Below, one piece after another: positions 46,440 through 57,855 of a stretch of DNA of 64,000 bases. The first letter of the stretch is position 1. Each line of letters starts with the position of its first letter. A program made the translations under genes and the position numbers. The notes under the pieces are model-generated. The model was not told the DNA's origin. It searched no databases and saw nothing but the letters and a program-made list of their open reading frames with translations. Source of the DNA: Triatoma infestans (Eukaryota > Arthropoda > Insecta > Hemiptera > Reduviidae); the NCBI GenBank assembly GCA_011037195.1, contig JAAEAF010014376.1, positions 44,603-108,602 of the forward strand, given 5' to 3'.

Positions 46440-46745
46440 TACAAAAAAAATGTTACACATAAAAGCGATATTCATTTATATTTGTAGATATTATACGAAG
46501 TTTCGAAAATATCGCTCGTGCCTTATTAGTGAAAATCGCGAAAAAATGAAAATCCATCCCAATAGGATGCTATTGATGGATTTTGACTAAATCTTGCTGT
46601 TGTTAGATGCGGTGGAATATCAAGTTAGAGCTATCTGGGATTTTTTGTTTTTGAGATATTTACACACACAAACATTTTTTTCCGACTTAGGGGACCTCAA
46701 TATACGTTATTTTCGGTAAAAATTTGTAATAATTACATAGTTCCT
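46440..46745 (-). repeat. 1 kb repeat fragment
   Basis: GGTGGAATATCAAGTTAGAG, TTTTTTGTTTTTGAGATATT and GACTTAGGGGACCTCAATAT follow the microsatellite-side block. Confidence 0.55.
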
Positions 46746-47184
46746 CTGTCATACTTAAAAGAATATAAAGAACTTTATAAAAAATGGACAATTCATATAA
46801 TAATGACATTATATTTGTTATTAAAATTCAAGAGATTCGACCAGAAATAAAGACAAGATGAATTCCTGCCAATGTTTTGATAAATTTATTATCTTTTTCA
46901 AGGTAAAAATGCATTCTGAATGTATATAATGTGAAATTAGTTATTGTAAAGCTGTTGTATAACTAAAATGTGACAATACAAGTGTAAAATTATTATAATT
47001 GTACTTTATATATAATTGTAATTATTATATAAAAACAGGTGGTTGGTATTATGTATGTTGCATTTTAGGGCGTAAGTTATCAGAATGTGACCATACCAGC
47101 ATCTTTCCAGCCCAATAAAAGTTGTAAGCAGTATACTTAAAGTTATGTTAAGGCAATCAGAAATATTTCCCAGAACCTGTCAAA

Positions 47185-47345
47185 AATTAATTTTTTCGAA
47201 TAATTGTTTCAAATAAAAGTGATGGAGGAAGAGATAGGTATATTTGCAGTTAGTAATGTATATTTAAAGTAAAATCGTTCGAGCGATTTTCGAAACCATA
47301 CTAAGTACCCAAAAATTCATATATTCGGTTAACAGGTTAGTAGTC
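47185..47345 (-). repeat. Faint 1 kb repeat monomer
   Basis: TTTCAAATAAAAGTGATGG, AAAATCGTTCGAGCGATTTTCG and TTCGGTTAACAGG echo one monomer. Boundaries unclear. Confidence 0.35.
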
Positions 47346-47384
47346 CGACTTAGATTTCTAACTTTTTATTATTTTATTTTTTAT

Positions 47385-47475
47385 TATTATTCGCATACTC
47401 CAGGCCGCCGTACGTAGCGCACTCCAGGCGCCTATGGTCACTTAGCCTTGCCTAGGAGGCGAGAGCCAGTGCGTA
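47385..47475 (-). repeat. LINE 3'-UTR fragment matching the 56.5 kb LINE
   Basis: The reverse complement of 57250-57335 (GTGACCATAGGC, TAGGTACGATGGC, GTGTGCGAATAATGA) is recognisable here: TTATTCGCATACTCC, GTACGTAGCGCAC and GCCTATGGTCACTTAGCC. It is only the tail of an antisense insertion. Confidence 0.65.
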
Positions 47476-47599
47476 CAGAATAATGAACAATGGCCAATGG
47501 AAGCATAGAAGCTCCCTTGCCAAGCACTTAGACATTATTCAGAAGGCAGACCCTGGCCCTATCCTTAGGATGGCTGGGGAGGGGAGTTGAGCTCCCCTT

Positions 47600-48548
47600 T
47601 CAAGTGATAGTAACGTCACGGTCGGAGTGGGCTAAAAGTTGGGAGAAACGGGGCCGGATTGGGGGATCCTGGTTTACGAATGGGTCCAAAATGGCCTGCG
47701 GAACTGGAGCCGGGATTTATGGGGTCAAACCGGAGGTAGTATTGCGAGGCCTCTCGGGGGTTACTCCACAGTATTCCAGGCTGAAGTTTATGCAATAAAG
47801 ATTTGTGCGGAGGAGCTGCGTATGGACTCTAGAAATAGAGAGATATGCATCTTCTCGGACAGCCAGGCGGCGCTGAGCGCTCTCGGGCGTTCAGAATCAC
47901 CTCCCCTTTGGTCAGGGAGTGTAGAGACTCCCTGAGGCATTAGCCCGGCACAACAAAGTGCGGCTAGTATGGGTGCCGGGGCATAAGGGGATCATAGGGA
48001 AATGAAATAGCCGACCAACTGGCCAGGGAGGGAGCGAACACTCCCTTCCTCGGACCGGAACCTGTTCTAGGGGTGGCCAAACGTATGGTAAGAGCGGCTC
48101 TGAGAGACTGGACTCGGAGGGAACATAACCGATACTGGAGGCTGAGTACTGGAGCGAAACACGGCAAAATGGTTATGCCAGAGCTGTGTGAAAGAAGGAC
48201 CAGATACATCCTGGGTCCTAAGCAGGTATCAGATTTCTCTGATCACGGGCCTGTTTACTGGGCAATGGCAGGTTCAAAAAACATTTGCACAAGGTGGGGT
48301 GGGATGATGAGCCCTTGTGCAGACTGTGTCAGGAGGAGGAGGAGACGGCCTCTCACCTGATGTTTGATTGCGTTGCAATCGCTAGACTGAGGTACGAGAT
48401 CTTCGGCACGTTGAGACCGGAGGAAATCGTGCTCCAGGAGGGACTGGTAGGGAAGGTTCTGGACCTCATGAAGAGGGGGGCTTCCGCTACTAGATTTGAG
48501 CGGTTGGCACAAAGCCTCAATAGGGAGGCTGCGGTGCCTAGGTTTTAG
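47600..48548 (+). pseudogene. LINE RNase H and C-terminal region, multiply frameshifted
   Basis: R1/Jockey-type ORF2 end in at least four frame segments: WFTNGSKMACGTGAGIYG (first catalytic position Asn instead of Asp), STVFQAEVYAIKICAEEL (Glu), CIFSDSQAALSALG (Asp), LVWVPGHKGIIGNE and IADQLAREGANTPFLGPEP (His, last Asp). Then come ALRDWTRREHNRYWR, RRTRYILGPKQ and, to 48548, CRLCQEEEETASHLMFDC (zinc knuckle), RLRYEIFGTL and VLDLMKRG. The tail is a C tract followed by an ATTCTA repeat near 48567-48582. Codon use is GC-rich against AT-rich flanks. Non-functional. Confidence 0.88.
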
Positions 48549-48934
48549 TCCCCCCCTGCAGCATTCTAATTCTAATTCTAGCCTTGCCTACACAGTAGGC
48601 AAGTTCCCATCCCTGCCAAGCGGAGGCGGATTTCTACGTATCTGTCTAATCCTTCTTAGCTCAACTATTTCTCGCAGCAAACTCAACAAAGTCTTTGAAA
48701 TTCTTAGCATTTTTTGTTAATTCTTTGCAGGCTCCAGTCCAGTTTTCTCCCCTTCTACTAGCTATGCAAATTTAGATGGTGTACCCATAAAATGCTAGAA
48801 TATTGTAATTCAGAGAAAAGTTTTACGTTATTGGCTGGTCTAAAAGCTCGCCAAAAATTACTTTTGCACGGAAATATTACAGACATATATATACAAGAAT
48901 AGGTCTTTATTGAGAGTAGTTCAAATGAAAATCA

Positions 48935-49169
48935 TGGTAGGGAAGGGAATAATAGCTGAGTGGTTAGCGTACTGGACTCCCACGCGGAGGATCCAGGTTC
49001 GAGTCCAGCTGTGCTACCCTTAGATTTTTTTCTTCCTGGGAGCCTCTACAGCTCACTGTCCGGTGATGGAGAGTGTTGCCTGTAATACGAGAACACTGAC
49101 TGGAGGCCGGCAGTGCTTTGACAAGTCTCCGGGTGCCAATGACCATAGATGTTGACGCGCCTTAAATTA
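48935..49169 (+). repeat. SINE family B copy, well preserved
   Basis: Head GGGAAGGGAATAATAGCTGA, then GTGGTTAGCGTACTGGACTC (box A region) and AGGTTCGAGTCC (box B), body CTCACTGTCCGGTGATGGAG, and tail GACCATAGATGTTGACGCG, CCTTAAATT (49141-49169). An ATCATGGT-like match on both sides (48930s and 49183-49193) may be the target duplication. Confidence 0.88.
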
Positions 49170-50097
49170 ACAAAAAAAAAAATTCATGGTGCCTAAAGAA
49201 ACTCGCGAAAAACTAAAAAAAAAAAAAAAAAATATTTAATTTAATCGACTTTCAGTTGAAAGATTTTGACTAAAAACCATCATGTCGTAAAGAAAAGTCT
49301 CTAAATTTAATAACGTGTTTTAGCTCCCTGAGTTTTGGTTGGTGAGATAATTAGTTTATATAAGCGGCCACACACAGACAGACACATGTACACACATACT
49401 TACTTTATATTATTTTAAGTAATAAATTTAATAGACGCATAAAAAATTGACAATAAAATTCCTTACTGCTCATTTTTGAAATCAAAAGATCTATATATAT
49501 ATATATATATTTTTTTTTTAAATTAAATTATTGCTATAATTCTTTCAACATAACTTAGTGAAAGTATATTGGTCAGTCCCCCAAAAAAAGATAGCAGAAA
49601 TACAACTTCCCAAATTATTAGTTATGGCTCTTTAATAAACCATAGTTAAAAAGCAGATAATTTTATTTAACTTTACAAAGTTCATAAGTTCAAGGATGAT
49701 ACTATTTGGTCCATGAAATAGATTATAACAATTTTATAATATAAGCTGTACGAAATTTACTTTGATGTTTTGCTTACTAAATCTTATATTAATATCATCA
49801 AATCATTGAAAATTATACCATGTTTTCTTAAAAACTATTATTATATTACAATTGATATTAAAAAAAAAAAAACGTAATTTTATATTATAATATGAGGTTA
49901 TAAATAAAGTAAATTAAACATTTAGAAAACCTTGATTTCATTTCAAAGTCTATTGTTAAAATAGGAATTTCTAATTGGGATGAGTCTTTGGATAAAATTT
50001 AATATGTAAATGTTAGTTAAAAACATGTATTTCCAATAATAACTCAATTTTGAAAATTTAACACGATCGGCAACACTAGGAAATAAGAGAAAAGAAA
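49170..50097. other. AT-rich DNA with two 1 kb repeat scraps
   Basis: Scraps near 49255-49400 and 50020-50095 (minus orientation; AACTCAATTTTGAAAATTTA). Otherwise poly-A/T and TA repeats. Confidence 0.4.
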
Positions 50098-50330
50098 ACC
50101 CCTAACCCATATGGCGCAACAGCCCATGAAGGGCCAAACGGCGATTTGAATAGGGGAGCGTGTGGTAAGTACGCCGCAGTTCCCATGCCGTTTAGTTCCG
50201 GTCTTCGCTACCTAGGGCGCTACTAACTGTAGTTTCCCACTTTTTATCACGATGCTGGGTCAATACCGACTTTGTCTTCACGGGAAACAAACCCTAAATT
50301 CTCACTCGAAAGGCGAGTGTGAGAGAAAAT
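50098..50330 (+). repeat. Structured GC-richer repeat, likely SINE-like
   Basis: ATGGCGCAACAGCCCATGAA, GGGCC, TCTTCGCTACCTAGGGCG and TATCACGATGCTGGGTC are phrases I associate from memory with a dispersed repeat found in many arthropod genomes; I cannot name it. CTCGAAAGGCGAG lies at its right end. Only one copy is in this window, so boundaries are guesses. Confidence 0.45.
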
Positions 50331-50457
50331 AAAAATGTCTATAATAAATAGGATGTGATAATTCTCTACCAGAGTGGGCAGGCAGGCCACTATAAATTAT
50401 AAAGAAAATCATTTGATCAGTTTATAAGAAAATTGTAAAAAAAATAAATAATTAATC

Positions 50458-51012
50458 AGGGGGGGTGAGCCTCATTCCACTGCGACCTACAAGTCGAGGT
50501 CTATTGTGGATCCCCTTACGTTACAGAACAGCCCCCAGTATTGCCCTCCTAATCAATCCTAGCAAAGCTGAGAGCGGCTCCATCATAAAGCTTCCAGCTT
50601 CGGGATTGCCCGTCCCCAATTTAAAAAACCTAATCCTCGCCAGGCCGGCGCACTCACAGAGGATGTGCGCCGAGGTCTTCTCCTCTACCTTGCAGAATCG
50701 GCATACCGCACTATCCGCAAGTTGTAGGTGGTGCATGTGTCTATTCAGCCTAAATTCCGTGTTAGTAGACCCACAATTAACCTTATATCCCTTCGGGTTT
50801 GGCTCAGTAGGTCTCTGGTAAATTTAGGCAAATGTCTTTTAATGAAGAGCTTTGCCTGCCTCTGTCCTGGTGTTCCCTCCCACCAACGCAGACGCTGTTC
50901 TTCTATCCAACACCTGATAGAAGTTTGGATGAGATTCCTTGACAAGCCGCAGAAGGGTTCGGGGTCTATAAAGATATTCTGCAAACCCTCCCTCGCTAGG
51001 GCATCCGCCCTC
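50458..51012 (-). pseudogene. LINE 3' end, sister of the 22.6 kb copy
   Basis: Minus strand: RADALAREG then IDPEFCGLSRNLIQTSIRCW, RLRWWEGTPGQRQAKLFIKR, HLPKFTRDLLSQTRRDIRLI, a frameshift near 50740, and HHLQLADSAVCRFCKVEEKT, SAHILCECAGLARIRFF to the stop at 50521. The 3' UTR and a C tract (50458-50466) match the 22.6 kb copy. It is truncated inside RNase H; the bases beyond 51012 (to 51075) are unrelated or scrambled. Confidence 0.88.
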
Positions 51013-51094
51013 TCAACAGCAGAGAAGAACTCCGACCTCTCTACATCCAGGAGAAGAACTCTGTCGGAAATTTTTTTCGAATCCCTACGAATAT

Positions 51095-51290
51095 AAAAAT
51101 ATTTTCTGGTTAGCGAAATGGAATATCAAGTTTCTTAGATATTATTTTCGTTTTTAAGTTATTTTGTATTATACAAACACATTTACACTTCATAGACACA
51201 AACACACACACACACACACAAAGTGTCACTAAAAATATTTTTTGGCGGATCTAAAAAAAAAAAAAAAAGGGTTGGATCTAAAACTCAATT
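51095..51290 (-). repeat. 1 kb repeat fragment with CA microsatellite
   Basis: GGAATATCAAGTTTCTTAG, TTTTTAAGTTATTTTGTATT, CA repeat (51202-51220) and TAAAACTCAATTTCAC. Confidence 0.55.
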
Positions 51291-52641
51291 TCACATGATC
51301 ACATTTCTTATACAGATAGTGATAAGAAAGACCTTGTTTAATCAAGGATTTCAAAATATTTAACTCTATTGGGAACTCAATATTAGAAATCCAATAAAAA
51401 CGATAATTTACATAATTCACGTAGTTTTAGGGAAATTAATATGTGAATCAGTGAAAATGATTCGAGTAATTCGTAAAAATACTTTAAATGGTTATATTAC
51501 GTGAACAGTGAAGCAATATTATTTCTTCCTCACATATAGCAATCATATATTTCGTAAATTAAGTTATTAAGTTATTAAAAGTTAAACTCTATTTCATATT
51601 AACGTTTTAACAAATAAAAATCTATTCAATTCATATTTAGAAAAAGAAAAAAGAAAAAAAAAACTGTTCAAAATTATAAGTTTCACTATTATTATAATAA
51701 TTGAAAGAAACTAATTTACAAAAAAAAAAAAATTAAAAATTCGGATACGCCAATTAAACGGTTGATCTGTGAATATTGCGGCGGAAGAAATAGATGGTTA
51801 CAAATAAAAGAAAACTGTTATGGAGCCATGAATCGTGACCATACGTCAAGTGTGGCCAGCCACTGTTAACTATCTTGCAGGTATTAAAGTAACATTAACA
51901 ACACGTCAAAGTTGTTCACCCATCCCCCTTACTTTGCACCGTATATACAACAACATAGCACCAAGCTCTCTCTTTTCTGGTTTGAGCTGAGAGAATGTGT
52001 AGCGTATGTGCGTATGCGTGTAAGTTAAGTAAGAGTGAGTGAGAAGAAAAGAGAATTAACGACAAGAGAGTGGGAGTGTAAAAGGCTTAAACTAGAGAGA
52101 GACAGAATGAAAGAGATGGTAGTGTATATGTGGTGAGGCCGCCGCTGTACTATCTAGCCAACCAATCGGACTACACCACCGGCCGTTATAAATCACAACC
52201 TGGTCAAATTCATCTTATTTCCTTTGCTACTCTCTCACTCACTCCAATACCTTCTTATAGCCATTGCCATATTTTCTCTCACTCCATTGCAATCTCATCT
52301 TAAGCTCAGGGCTCATCCCACGTAAGTTTTTTTTTTTTGTTATTGTTACACTGGTTGGTGTACTATGTGCGACATGACGGCCAACTAAATCAAAACTGTC
52401 AACTAACTATACAAGGTGTGGGAAGAACTTAACCTCCAAATGTTTTTCAATTTCTTACTTGCGCAACACTCCATTCTCTGATATTACAATAAGAAAATTT
52501 AACTTTATTTATTTCAATAATTATTGTGATCTCCAGAAACAGCAATTAAAGATATACCCATTTAGAATTGCCAAGTACTATTTTAATATAACCAATTCAA
52601 ACAAGGAAAAAAAATGACCAATCGGTCATTTCACTTACAAA
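51291..52641. other. Non-coding DNA
   Basis: AT-rich to 51780. The stretch 51890-52320 is purine/pyrimidine-skewed (GAGA runs) and less AT-rich, with CCGGCCGTTATAAATC near 52180 that could be a TATA element. No ORF or second copy found. Confidence 0.45.
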
Positions 52642-52933
52642 GTTTCTTTCTCTTACTACTTACTGGTAAGAGGAAGTATTGCGATCGTGTCGAATCTTCG
52701 ATATCGTCTCACTGGAAATAAAAATGTTTTGAAGCCCTTTGAATCGGAAAAAGTATTATATTTATCACCATATATCAACATAAATATAAGAATCCCCCAT
52801 ATAAAGTTCATACATTCATTCATTTAAAAAAATGGTTTTTAGAAAATTGTGTGTTTGTGTGTGTGTACTAATCTGTACAGCATTGCCCCAAAAACGTAAA
52901 ATCGTAGGAAGTTCAAATTTGATATTCGAAGTT

Positions 52934-53131
52934 GTTGTGGTGGTTGGTTCCGCAGAGCTGGAAAGCATCAGAGATATTGTCCATGACAACCTGATTCATT
53001 TTGTGGTCATCGACCGGTTTTGGGCGTATGCCCATCATCAGGACGTTATTACACTGTTCAACAAAAACATCCTGATGATGGGCGAACGATGACCACAAAA
53101 TGAAGCCAGGCTATCACGGAAAATGACTCTG
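52934..53131 (-). mobile_element. Palindromic hairpin element, reverse orientation, 15 bp TSD
   Basis: Here the constant tail is on the left (TTGTGGTGGTTGGTTCCGC), proving insertion in the opposite orientation. The exact 15 bp duplication TTGATATTCGAAGTT lies at 52919-52933 and 53132-53146. The left arm (minus strand) has CTGATGA, the commonest hammerhead core form, but AAAA replaces GAAA. The right arm lost GCCCGAAACCGGTC by deletion. Confidence 0.9.
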
Positions 53132-53506
53132 TTGATATTCGAAGTTTGATTATCATCGGATCTGACAGGAATTTATCTGCAAAATTCTTCCACACGAAGG
53201 AAGCATCATGTTACCGAGTAGGTTTTTTTTTTCTATATTTTGCAATTTTCACGAAAACAGCTGATTTTCTTTCCACTTAGCAGCTACAAACTTTTATTTG
53301 AAACATTCCTCACTGCTGTAAGAGAAAACAGTGCAATTGTATGAAATTTTTGAAATTGACTTAAAAATGTTTTTTTAACGAATTGGTTCTGTGTCTGTGC
53401 TTGTGTGTAAACCAATATCTTAAAAACAAAAAATCCTAAGAAGTTCAAACTTGATTTTCCGTTTAGATAACAACCACCACATCTCACGTGAAGCTTTCGG
53501 TTAAAA

Positions 53507-53704
53507 GTAAAGTAATGCCTATTTTTTCAGGCGGGCTTAACGTCCAACTACCAAATTAGGTGTCGCGGACGGGGGCGGAAGCACCTACTTTACTATTAAC
53601 ATCTTTTAAACAAATATAAAATTTAGCAGTTATACGCTGGACTCGAACTGGGGTCCTCCCACTTACTAGTCCATGCTCATAACCAAACACCAACACCGCC
53701 CCGG
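53507..53704 (-). repeat. SINE family C with 12 bp TSD
   Basis: On the minus strand: tRNA-like head GGCGGTGTTGGTGTTTGG, TTATGAGCATGGAC (box A-like), CAGTTCGAGTCCAGCG (box B), then a body ending GTAGTTGGACGTTAAGCCCG and AAATAGGCATTACTTTAC. The duplication TTTCGGTTAAAA is exact at 53495-53506 and 53705-53716. Same family as 16.7 kb. Confidence 0.85.
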
Positions 53705-54060
53705 TTTCGGTTAAAATCTAATAACCGGAAGTAAAAATATATTGATTTTTTTTCCCCCCCACGGTTGTTGACGATTTTGTCGAAAATGGCTCTAAAGATA
53801 TTTTTTTTTTTGCGAATATTTGAAATATTATTCTAAGAAAATTGATTGTTTGAGTGTTGTGTAAAATGTATTATAAGGATTGATGGAATTTCAAATGTGA
53901 ACAGAATCGATTAACCGAATTGTGCGTCTTTATAAAATTTCTGAAAATTGTTTTGGCTTTTTTTTTCTTTTTTAACTTGAATTGGTTATCACACAGATTT
54001 AAACCTATCGCTTTTATTTGAATCATTTTTTCCGTTAAAGGTTCCTCCATATTTGAAGCA

Positions 54061-55984
54061 TATATACGCTAGTGGGGGGGGCCCCTGACGAGATATAAAT
54101 ATTATACTTTAATACCAGCAAGATGACTGACAAATTTAAACTGTGCTTTAAACTTTGCTAAGGGATTGAGGTAGAGTGTGAAGCCAAACAAGGTGACCAT
54201 ATTATAAACAAGTATAAATCTCCCCTCCCAATTTTTAATATTCAAAATGTTAGGTATGTCAAGCAACTGCTAACGAAAAGAAATCACTTACTCTTTACTC
54301 AGCATTTAGAAAATTCATTTTACAGGACCAAATAGTTACTTTTCAAACTAGCCGAGTAGGATAACTAAATCGATTGTTGGTACAAACTAACGTCCCTCAC
54401 CGCTAGGTTACTTAAAGCTCTCTTATATTCTTTCTCCCATAAGTCCGTAAATGGTTATTTAACAATGGTCCGTAAATGGTTGGAAACAATGGTTATTTGA
54501 ATTCCAACGTAAAACAAAAACCATTGTTTTGGATGGAATGAGTACTTAATGAATCAAAATAGTTTTAAAAACTGGATTACCTTTCTTTGATTACCCTCAT
54601 TAATTCTTATTTCTTTTGCTGAAGGGTTGACAAAATAATGTATACAAATTTTCAAAATATGAGGAAAAATGTTTTAATGATTAGCCAAATTATTTACTAT
54701 AGTAGTTTAAATATTGTTTAAAGTGCTTAGTGAAATCAATATTTTCATCCAAACTCGAAGTAAAATTTTGTTCTTCATAACATAAACACTGATGACCATC
54801 TTTCCGCTATAATTTCTTGGAAGTTTGAAATTTATTATAATGCACCATTAATTTATGAAGACCATATTCGATAAATTGTACGCTATGAGGAGGTTATTTG
54901 AATCGCACCGTGTACGTTTTATAAAAACCTCACTATTAGATTATTTATTAAAGCACCATTTTTCATTGCGTTTATTTTTAATATAATAAATAATTTATTT
55001 ATTTTTTATTTTTTTATTTATTTTTGAAGGTGACAAATATAAAAATTATAACATTAAACCTGAAAAATCTATATTTATATTTATCAATGTGAACGATATT
55101 TTATATCCAAGTTTCTAACAAATATCAACGAAAAGGAAATAAATTCAGTTAAAATGTCCTAAGTAGTATATTTCTGACAAAATTAACGAAATAACTATAA
55201 CGTAAATAACATGACTAACAGGACTATTTCTTCTTCCTTTCTAATATAGTTCATTCAAAAATAAGAAAAGAAAAAGAAAAAAAACCTTTAATACTAAATA
55301 AAAGTGATAACACAATTTGGAAGGGGATGTATGTCAAGGGAATTGGAAAATAGTAGAAACTGTTTCTTTGTAACCATACAAGAAGGAAGAAGTCTGAGGA
55401 GAACCACTCCAGACAAGGAGAGAATGAAAAGTTGAAGGGCTGGTTGCAAGCGGAGCAATGGATAGAGAAAAAAAAAAAATAACGGAAAAGAGTGTGGGCG
55501 TGAGATAGAAGAGAATAAATAAATCAGCGGGAGAAGTAGAAGGCAAGAAAGGTTGTTTAGAAGAAGCCTAAGGACTTATCTGAAGAACTTTTGTCAACCA
55601 AGGATTTCACGGGAGGGGTAGATACTTGAAGAGTTTTTATCTTTGCACGCAACATTTATAAATTCGGGACTAAGTACTCAGCTTTGGATCGATACAACTA
55701 AATTAAAAACAGAATTAGAAATTAAATAAAAAAATAACAATAATAATAATAATAATAATAGATAATACAGCTTCAAAAGATTAAAGAGTAAAAAGTAATC
55801 ATGATAATAATTTATGAAACAGTTATCGTTGAATAATTCTGTTTTACTTCATAACTTTTTTTTGCCATCGTAAAAACCTTTTTGCATATCTACGAACCTT
55901 TCTTCTTTTTTTTTTAAAAAAAAAATACGACATAACTATAAATACACTTGAAACTTCGATTTAATTGCAATTTTCAAATAAATT
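54061..55984. other. Non-coding DNA
   Basis: AT-rich, with ATA repeats at 55738-55760 and a purine-rich patch at 55380-55560. No gene recognised. Confidence 0.5.
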
Positions 55985-56330
55985 AGAATGAGTTTTATTT
56001 CCTCTCATTGCTGAAACAGAAAGTACGCGATCGTCAAATTTTTGAAACTAATTTCTTGAAAACGGAAATATATATTTTAAGGTCCGCTGGAAGGAAAAAA
56101 AAAATGTTTTAACGAATGGTGGTGTATGTGTGTGTGTGTGTGGGGGGGGGGGGGTATTTGCGTAACAATGGGAACAAAATATCATACGAAACGAAAAATC
56201 ACAGGAACTCTCTATTCACTCAATTATCCCAATTTGAAGAGTATCATTTAACCGGAAGTCCTCGTCTTTAAAGAATTGGTTATTGTGTTTTTGGAAACTT
56301 CCAAGATTGCTGGACAATACTAGCTATTTG
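55985..56330 (+). repeat. 1 kb repeat fragment with TG/poly-G tract
   Basis: CAGAAAGTACGCGATCGTC, TTGAAAACGGAAATATATAT, TTAAGGTCCGCTGGAAGG, TG repeat and a G run (56123-56154), then AACCGGAAGTCC. Confidence 0.6.
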
Positions 56331-56518
56331 CTACTTTAACTTGATGATGAAAGAACGATTGTTCTTTTAGTATTTAAACTTTATCTGGTGACTGATTCTG
56401 TACTCTTCAATGTTCATTTGGCGACTGATTAAGTCCTCAAATGGTCGACTTTTTTTATACAATTTCTTCTACCATTAGAGACAGCTTTTAATTGGGATAT
56501 TCTTTGTTGAAGTTGAAG

Positions 56519-57338
56519 TACGCAACGTACGCAGCTGCCTGTTGGGCTGACAAGTTGGACATGCAGTCGTACAGCGGCATTCTACTAAGAATGCAAAGAG
56601 CTATTTTATGCTCGGTGACTAGGGCCTATACGACATCATCCACGGTCTCCTTACCGGTGGTCGCTGGAGTGTTGCCGCTCCATCTCCAAGCAGACATGAG
56701 GGCCCTACGATATAAGTACCGAAAAAGGGGCATGATCGTCCTCGATGGTCGGGAGTTGACTAGTCAGATGCCTCCTGCTCTCGTAAAGAAAACGATCCTA
56801 GAGTATGATATAGGGAAGTGGCAAAGACGCTGGGATGAGGCAGTGACAGGAAGAACCACATATGAGTTCCTTCCGAATCTGCATCACAGACTGTCGATGC
56901 GATGGCTGCGGCTATCCCAATATTTCCGTTACACAATATTTCACGGGGCACGGGGAGTTCAATTCTAAGCTCTTCGACTTGGGATTGAAAGATTCCCCAA
57001 ATTGTGAATGCGGTCAACGGGGCACGGTGCATCACGTTCTCTTCCGGTGTCCTCTCCTCGACGAGGCTAGAATCCATATGGAATTCAAGCTGATAAGTAG
57101 GGGGGAGAAGTGGCCGGGAACTGATAAAAAATGCAATGAATTTCGAAGACTTTGTGGAGTTTGCTCAAGAAGTAGCGACTATAAGAAGGACTAGACGGAT
57201 AAGTAGAGGTCCGCCTCCCCGTGGCAGAGACGGTAACTTATCTACTTCGTAGATAAGGCCAAGTGACCATAGGCACCGGTTTTGGCGCTATGCGCTAGGT
57301 ACGATGGCTAGGAGTGTGCGAATAATGAAAAAAAAAAA
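56519..57338 (+). mobile_element. 5'-truncated R1-like LINE with 14 bp TSD
   Basis: ORF2 C-terminal part: YATYAAACWADKL, LLRMQRAILCSVTRAYTTSS, TVSLPVVAGVLPLHLQADM, GKWQRRWDEAVTGRTTYEFL. A frameshift near 56930 leads to TQYFTGHGEFNSKLFDLGL, SPNCECGQRGTVHHVLFRCP (zinc knuckle) and a stop at 57194. These are standard R1-clade landmarks. RT and endonuclease are truncated away. The 3' UTR ends in AATAATG and a short A run. The exact duplication TGTTGAAGTTGAAG at 56505-56518 and 57339-57352 defines the insertion. Single frameshift, so moderately young. Confidence 0.92.
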
Positions 57339-57628
57339 TGTTGAAGTTGAAGCTCATTTGCCAATACATTGTACGCCTCGATGCGGCTGCTAATGCAGCT
57401 AAAGTTTAGTCCAGCTTTTGATGGTAATTAGATCCGCTATAGTATTTTATGAAGTTACATATATACATGTGCATATTATTATATTACATTATATATATAT
57501 ATAATTTAAAATGAAAAACATAGTCGAGTGAAACAGGTAACATAAAATAAAAATTATTAAACGAACAAAATAAAAAGTGAATAGATTAAAAAAAAAGTAT
57601 ATGTTAGGTTGAAATTAAATATAAAAGT

Positions 57629-57855
57629 GGGAAGGGAATAGTTAAGTGGTGAGGGTACTGGACTCCCATGCGAAGGACCCAGGTTCGAGTCCAGCTGTGC
57701 TACCCTTAGATATTTTTTTTTCCTAGGAGCCTCTACAGCTCACTGTCCGGTGATGGACAGTGAATTTCTGTAACGAAAGAACACTGTCTGAGGCCGATAG
57801 TGCACTGAGAAGGCTCCGGGTGCCAGTGACCATAAAAGTTGACGCGCCTTAAATT
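57629..57855 (+). repeat. SINE family B copy
   Basis: GGGAAGGGAATAGTTAAGTGG head, CCCAGGTTCGAGTCCAGC box B, GCTCACTGTCCGGTGATGG body and AAAGTTGACGCGCCTTAAAT tail, then A/TA repeats. Confidence 0.88.

Larger units (their letters stand above)
52642..54060 (+). repeat. 1 kb repeat copy carrying two insertions
   Basis: Begins TTTCTTTCTCTTACTACTTA, GGTAAGAGGAAGTATTGC. It is interrupted by the hairpin element (52934-53131) and by SINE family C (53507-53704) and continues with AAATGGCTCTAAAGATATTT and AACCGAATTGTGCG. Other gaps suggest a second overlapping copy from about 53300. Confidence 0.6.
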
